This document shows, one piece after another, positions 53,019 through 61,000 of a stretch of 64,000 nucleotides of DNA (position 1 is the first letter of the stretch; every line of letters begins with the position of its first letter). A program made the translations under genes and the position numbers. The DNA is from Alviniconcha marisindica (lineage: Eukaryota > Mollusca > Gastropoda > Provannidae), in the NCBI GenBank assembly GCA_018857735.1, contig JABMCL010001084.1, positions 229,501 through 293,500 of the forward strand. Reading direction: 5' to 3'. The notes below the pieces were generated by a model. The model worked only from the letters and a program-made list of their open reading frames with translations. It searched no databases and was not told the DNA's origin.

Positions 53019-54978
53019 CACAACACAACACAACACAACACAACACATCCCAGCACTTCAGTCAATTGAAATAATTTAAGAGGAAGTTGGGGAGATAGAA
53101 AATTTGCCAAGAGTGTAGGTTTTAAACATACCCAGTAAACATGCCAGATCCAACTCACATCTGATCTGGATTGGTTCAGAAGCACTGGCCAGACGCAGGC
53201 CAGATATGATTCTTGCTTCCTTATTGGACCGTATCCATTTGTCCCAAACCCGAAACAATCAGCCAGAACCAGATCATATCTGTACTGGTTTTGCACACTG
53301 TGATGCAGGAAGCCTGTGGAAAAATGCACCTGAGTCTGAAAGGAGGAAACTGATAGTGGGCCGGTTGCATTCTGCCATACCAGGGCCCGATGATTCTTGC
53401 ACACCAGCTTGCTTCTGGACCAGATGCATTTGGCCAAAACTTGACCAGGCCATCCAGATTAGATCCAGGCTGGTTTTGAACGCTATGACACAGGCTTTCT
53501 TTGGCAGAATGGAACTGAATCAGATGCGGGAAGTTGTATCCAGCATATATGATCTGGCCCGATTCTGGCTGCATGCTGGCTGTAATGGCTATAACGGACT
53601 GTAACCAAAACACTTCCGAATTAGATCTGGCATGTTTACTGGGTATGTCCATAAATTTAGGAAAGACAGTCTGTATCTTAAATGACCACTGAGGACACAG
53701 CGTGAAAGTCCTACACACAATAATAAATAATCCTATAAGGCGCTGTTCTTAGACCAGAGTTAAGACTCACTGTACTGTACAAACAACTGGTGACAAAAAC
53801 CACATCAACATACATTTCAACAAACAGAACATTAGATATTGTAATTTAGCACAGTAAGTGCAACAGTAAGCGTGAAAGTCCTATGCACAGTAATAAATAA
53901 TCCTATAAAGCGTGTTTTTGTGTGTGCTAGAGTTACGATTCACTGCACTGTACAAACAACTCATGACAAGAACCACATCAGCATACATTTCAACAAACAG
54001 AACATTAGATATTTGTAGTCTAGCACAGTAAGTGCAACAGCAAGCATCAAAGTCCTACACATAATAATAAACAATCCTATAAGGCACTGTTCTTAGACCA
54101 GAGTTAAGACTCACTGCACTGTACAAACAACTTGTGACAAAAAACACATCAACATACATTTCAACAAACAGAACATTAGATATTGTAGTCTAGCCTGCCA
54201 GAAGTGGACCCCACCCAAAGGGGTTGGAGCAAAGGGGCTTGTAGACCCTGGCCAAAGTCCCCTCTGGCGTCTGTTGCCTCAGCGACCAGCTATGAATGAG
54301 TACCTTGAAAGGCAAAGGACAGCCTTGTGAATCTCAGGGAAGGGTGTACTTATAGGACAGGCAGAACTGCTGTGCACAAACACAGTTGGAGGTACAGTGT
54401 TCTACTGGTGAGAACCTTTGAGATTCACAACAATGAACAAACAAACAAAAACTGAAAAACAAACAGAAAACAAACAACAACAACAACAAAAAGTGGGGGG
54501 GGGGGGGGGGGATAGGAAGAGGACACACACACACACACACAAAGCTGCAGGAGAAGACCACCTATATGGAGAGATTACATTTTTGGTGGTTGCTTGTACT
54601 TGTAGCAGGTTTTAAAGTGTGAACTTTTAAAATGAAGTGGTGTTTGTTGATGGGATGTTCTGGTGGTGTTGGCACATTCTGATTTGGGGAGAACATAATG
54701 GCAAAGTTGTTCATTATAAAATGTTTGTGGTCTGATCTCGCACATTATATGCATATGCATGCTTGTACATATACACACATGCATACATATGTATGTATGT
54801 ATGCGTGCATGCTTGCATACACAGTCACTGAGTCCATTCATGGATATATAGATGAATGCACATGCCCAGACAGAGACAGTCGTAGCTGCATGCACACACA
54901 GAAACGGAGACAGGTACACATATACACCCGCATGCATGAACCTTTACTATCATGTATGCACACACGCATGCACGTGTG

Positions 54979-55028
<50 letters not shown>

Positions 55029-58000
55029 TGCAAGCATCTCAACAGTTGCCTCTGATCTCAGCAATTGTTTCCATCTCACTGGTGTATCCATGAGTAATTG
55101 TCTCTCGGATCTTGCCCATCTCTTCAGCTGCCTTCTCCACCATGTTTTTTTCCCGCTCTGACTAACTTCCCTGTCTCAGTCTCACCAGTTGTCTCCCCGA
55201 TTTTACTGCTTGTGCTGGGGATCTCATTGTCACTGTCTCTCATTCACTATCTTGTCAATCTCATCAGCTGCCTCCTTTAGCTCACTGGCATCCTGCGTCA
55301 TTAACTGTCTCTCATTCACTATCTTGTCAATCTCATGAGCTGCCTCCTTTAGCTCACTGGCATCCTGCGTCATTAACTGTCTCTCATTCACTATCTTGTC
55401 AATCTCATCAGCTGCCTCCTTTAGCTCACTGGCATCCTGCGTCATTAACTGTCTCTCATTCACTATCTTGTCAATCTCATCAGCTGCCTCCTTTAGCTCA
55501 CTGGCATCCTGCGTCATTAACTGTCTCTCATTCACTATCTTGTCAATCTCATCAGCTGCCTCCTTTAGCTCACTGGCATCCTGCGTCATTAACTGTCTCT
55601 CATTCACTATCTTGTCAATCTCATCAGCTGCCTCCTTTAGCTCACTGGCATCCTGCGTCATTAACTGTCTCTCATTCACTATCTTGTCAATCTCATCAGC
55701 GGCCTCCTTTAGCTCACTGGCATCCTGCGTCATTAACTGTCTCTCATTCACTATCTTGTCAATCTCATCAGCTGCCTCCTTTAGCTCACTGGCATCCTGC
55801 GTCATTAACTGTCTCTCATTCACTATCTTGTCAATCTCATCAGCTGCCTCCTTTAGCTCACTGGCATCCTGCGTCATTAACTGTCTCTCATTCACTATCT
55901 TGTCAATCTCATCAGCTGCCTCCTTTAGCTCACTGGCATCCTGCGTCATTAACTGTCTCTCATTCACTATCTTGTCAATCTCATCAGCTGCCTCCTTTAG
56001 CTCACTGGCATCCTGCGTCATTAACTGTCTCTCATTCACTATCTTGTCAATCTCATCAGCTGCCTCCTTTAGCTCACTGGCATCCTGCGTCATTAACTGT
56101 CTCTCATTCACTATCTTGTCAATCTCATCAGCTGCCTCCTTTAGCTCACTGGCATCCTGCGTCATTAACTGTCTCTCATTCACTATCTTGTCAATCTCAT
56201 CAGCTGCCTCCTTTAGCTCACTGGCATCCTGCGTCATTAACTGTCTCTCATTCACTATCTTGTCAATCTCATCAGCGGCCTCCTTTAGCTCACTGGCATC
56301 CTGCGTCATTAACTATCTCTCATTCACTATCTTGTCAATCTCATCAGCTGCTTCCTTTAGCTCACTGGCATCCTGCGTCATTAACTGTCTCTCATTCACT
56401 ATCTTGTCAATCTCATCAGCTGCCTCCTTTAGCTCACTGGCATCCTGCGTCATTAACTGTCTCTCATTCACTATCTTGTCAATCTCATCAGCGGGCCCCC
56501 TTTAGCTCACTGGCATCCTGCATCATTAACTGTCTCTCATTCACTATCTTGTCAATCTCATCAGCTGCCTCCTTTAGCTCACTGGCATCCTGCGTCATTG
56601 ACTGTCTCTCATTCACTATCTTGTCAATCTCATCAGCGGCCTCCTTTAGCTCACTGGCATCCTGCGTCATTAACTGTCTCTCATTCACTATCTTGTCAAT
56701 CTCATCAGCTGCCTCCTTTAGCTCACTGGCATCCTGCGTCATTAACTGTTTTCATTCACTATCTTGTCAATCTCATCAGCTGCCTCCTTTAGCTCACTGG
56801 CATCCTGCGTCATTAACTGTCTCTCATTCACTATCTTGTCAATCTCATCAGCTGCCTCCTTTAGCTCACTGGCATCCTGCGTCATTAACTGTCTCTCATT
56901 CACTATCTTGTCAATCTCATCAGCTGCCTCCTTTAGCTCACTGGCATCCTGCGTCATTAACTGTCTCTCATCACTATCTTGTCAATCTCATCAGCTGCCT
57001 CCTTTAGCTCACTGGTCCTGCGTCATTAACTGTCTCTCATTCACTATCTTGTCAATTCATCAGCTCTCCTTTAGCTCACTGGCATCCTGCATCATTAACT
57101 GCTCTCATTCACTATCTTGTCAATCTCATCAGCTGCCTCCTTAGCTCACTGGCATCCTGCGTCATTAACTGTCTCTCATTCACTATCTTGTCAATCTCAT
57201 CAGCTGCCTCCTTTAGCCTCATGCATCCTGCATCACTAACTGTCTCTCATTCACTATCTTGTCAATCTCATCAGCTGCCTCCTTTAGCTCACTGGCATCC
57301 TGCGTCATTAACTGTCTCTCATTCACTATCTTGTCAATCTCATCAGCTGCCTCCTTTAGCTCACTGGCATCCTGCGTCATTAACTGTCTCTCATCTCATT
57401 CACTATCTTGTCAATCTCATCAGCTGCCTCCTTTAGCTCACTGGCATCTGCGTCATTGACTGTCTCTCATTCACTATCTTGTCAATCTCATCAGCTGCCT
57501 CCTTTAGCTCACTGGCATCCTGCGTCATTAACTGTCTCTCATTCACTATCTTGTCAATCTCATCAGCGGCCTCCTTTAGCTCACTGGCATCCTGCATCAT
57601 TAACTGTCTCCATTCACTATCTTGTCAATCTCATCAGCTGCCTCCTTTAGCTCACTGGCATCCTGCGTCATTAACTGTCTCTCATTCACTATCTTGTCAA
57701 TCTCATCAGCTGCCTCCTTTAGCTCACTGGCATCCTGCGTCATTAACTGTTTTCATTCACTATCTTGTCAATCTCATCAGCTGCCTCCTTTAGCTCATTG
57801 GCATCCTGCGTCATTGACTGTCTCTCATTCACTATCTTGTCAATCTCATCAGCTGCCTCCTTTAGCTCACTGGCATCCTGCATCATTAACTGTCTCTCAT
57901 TCACTATCTTGTCAATCTCATCAGCTGCCTCCTTTAGCTCACTGGCATCCTGCATCATTAACTGTCTCTCATTCACTATCTTGTCAATCTCATCAGCTGC

Positions 58001-61000
58001 CTCCTTTAGCTCACTGGCATCCTGCATCATTAACTGTCTCTCATTCACTATCTTGTCAATCTCATCAGCTGCCTCCTTTAGCTCACTGGCATCCTGCGTC
58101 ATTAACTGTCTCTCATTCACTATCTTGTCAATCTCATCAGCTGCCTCCTTTAGCTCACTGGCATCCTGCGTCATTAACTGTCTCTCATTCACTATCTTGT
58201 CAATCTCATCAGCTGCCTCCTTTAGCTCACTGGCATCCTGCGTCATTAACTGTCTCTCATCTCATCAGTTTTGTGTACCTCAGCAACTGTTGTTGATGAT
58301 GTCACCAACTGTTTCAAGCACCTCTCCCATTTCGCTGACTGTATCCAATCTTACCAAATCTCTGGTCTGTTTAATTTCACTTGCCCATCTCACCCACTGT
58401 GTTATCTCACCGACTATCACACCCATTTCAGCAGCTGTTGTACCCATTTCAGCAAGTCACCAACAGTTTTATGTCACCAATCATGTCACCCAAGTCACCC
58501 AAGTCACCAACTGTTGCACCCATATTACCAACTGTCACACCCATTTCACCAAATCTGTATCCCATGTCACCAAGCATTTAATCAATTGTCTGCACATCTC
58601 ACCAGTCATCTTGCCAATTTTACAAACTGTCTCACACATCTCGTCTTACTCATTATCTCTCTCATCTCATCAACTGTCCCTTTTGACCACCTGTCTTGCC
58701 CATCATGTCAGCTGTCATTTCCCCATTTTACCCTTCTCATCAGCTACCTTCCCTATCTCACAAACTATCCCATCTCTCTACCTGTCTCACACATTTCACC
58801 ATCATCCATTGGTGAAATGTATGCCAGTACTGTCTCACCCATGTCCCCATCCATCCATCTCTGCCTGACCCATTTTATCTACTGTCTCACACATATCACT
58901 AACTGTCTCGCCCATTTCACCTTCGACACTTATCACTTAATGCCTCACTGTCTGTCCATTTCATCATCTGTCTCACCCATTTTATCTACTGTTTCACCCA
59001 ATTTATTAACTGTCTCACCTCTGGCATATATCACCAACTGTCTCACTCATTGTCTCCCAGTTTCATCAGCTGTCTCACCCATTTCACTTCTGACACATAT
59101 CATCAACTGTCTCACTCATCAACTGTCTCACCCATTTCACCTCTTGACACATATCTACAACTGCCTCACTCATTGTCTCCTGATTTCATGAACTGTCTCT
59201 GATTTCACATCTGACACATATCACCAGCTGTCTCACTCATCAACTGTCTCACCCATTTCACCTCTTGACACATATCACCAGCTGTCTCACTTGTCAGCTG
59301 TCTCACCCATTTCACCTCTGACACGATAATAATAATAGGGAATTTATAGAGTGCTTTTAGAGACTCAAAGCACTTTGCAACTTAAAAAATAAAATAAAAT
59401 AAATGCACCATTCAAATACCCATATACAAATCAATGGTATATAAATAAGCAAACAAAACATACAAAAATTAACAAACATTTTCATACAAAGCATGGCAAA
59501 ACATGCACACACACACACATGATGGTGCATATTACACACACACATGTATCACCAACTGTTTTATTCATCAACTGTCTTACCCATTTTACCTCTGACACAT
59601 TTTACCAACTGCCTCACCCATTTCATTAACTATCTCACCCATTCACCTCTGACATATATTACCAACTGTCTCACCAATTTCATCAACTGTCTCACCCATT
59701 TCACCTCTGACACATTTCACCAACTGTCTCACCCATTTCATCAACTGCCTGACCTGTTTCATCAACTGTCACCCATTTCACCAACTGCCTTACCCATTTT
59801 ATCAACTGTCTTACACATATCACCAACTGTCTCACCTATCTCATCAACAGTCTCACCCATTTCACCAACTATACATATTGCCAGAAATGACAGATCCCTG
59901 TTGTGAAGTAGTGATACTACTCTCACCAAATGTACATGCACCTCACCAAATGAAATGCACCTATCTTGCAGAGAAACATGCTAATCTCACCAAATGTACA
60001 TGTACCTCACCAAATGACATACATTGATCTTGCAAAGAAACATGCTAATCTCACCCAATGTACATACACCTCACCAAATGACATGCACCTATCTTGCAGA
60101 GAAACATGCTAATCTCACCAAATGTACATACACCTCACCAAATGACATGCACCTATCTTGCAAAGAAACATGCTAATCTCACCAAATGTACATACACCTC
60201 ACCAAATGACATCACTATCTTGCAAGAAACATGCTAATCTCACCAATGTACATACCTCACCAAATGACATGACTATCTTGCAAAGAAACATGCTAATCTC
60301 ACCAAATGTACATGTACCTCACCAAATGACATACATTGATCTCGCAAAGAAGCATGCTAATCTCACCAAATGTACATGTACCTCACCAAATGACATACAT
60401 TGATCTTGCAAAGAAGCATGCTAATCTCACCAAATGTACATACACCTCACCAAATGACATGCACCTATCTTGCAGAGAAACATGCTAATCTCACCAAATG
60501 TACATGCATCTCACCAAATGACATACATTGATCTTGCAAAGAAGCACGCTAATCTCACCAAATGTGCATACACCTCACCAAATGACATGCACCTATCTTG
60601 CAGAGAAACATGCTAATCTCACCAAATGTACATGCATCTCACCAAATGACATACATTGATCTTGCAAAGAAGCACGCTAATCTCACCAAATGTGCATACA
60701 CCTCACCAAATGACATGCACCTATCTTGCAGAGAGACATGCTAATCTCGCCAAATGTTACCTACCCACCCCACCAGTAAACAGCTGGAGTGGCATCATAG
60801 GCATAGCAGTTACCATTTCTTCATCACAGCATTTTTAAAAACTGTATGCACCTGGGACACCAGTAAAACCCTAACTTATTAAGAGCCAGGACCTATACAC
60901 ATTCACTGTATCCTGAACGGACGTGTGTGGTACGTGGCATCCAATGAGAAAAACATGAGCAGCACCTGAAAGTTCATGAATCACTCTGCTGAACTGCACT

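Noticed and set aside
52595..53074. Histidine/threonine or cysteine/valine frames
   Set aside because: Simple (CA)n/(GT)n translation.
55230..56309. 359-codon minus-strand frame as a protein gene
   Set aside because: It is wholly 72-bp repeat, neighbouring copies have frame-breaking deletions, several frames are open at once, and no start, splice or poly(A) context was seen. Kept as a repeat and as a finding.
59920..60770. CRISPR array
   Set aside because: There are no unique spacers; units are plain tandem copies in an animal intron, as in the other arrays.
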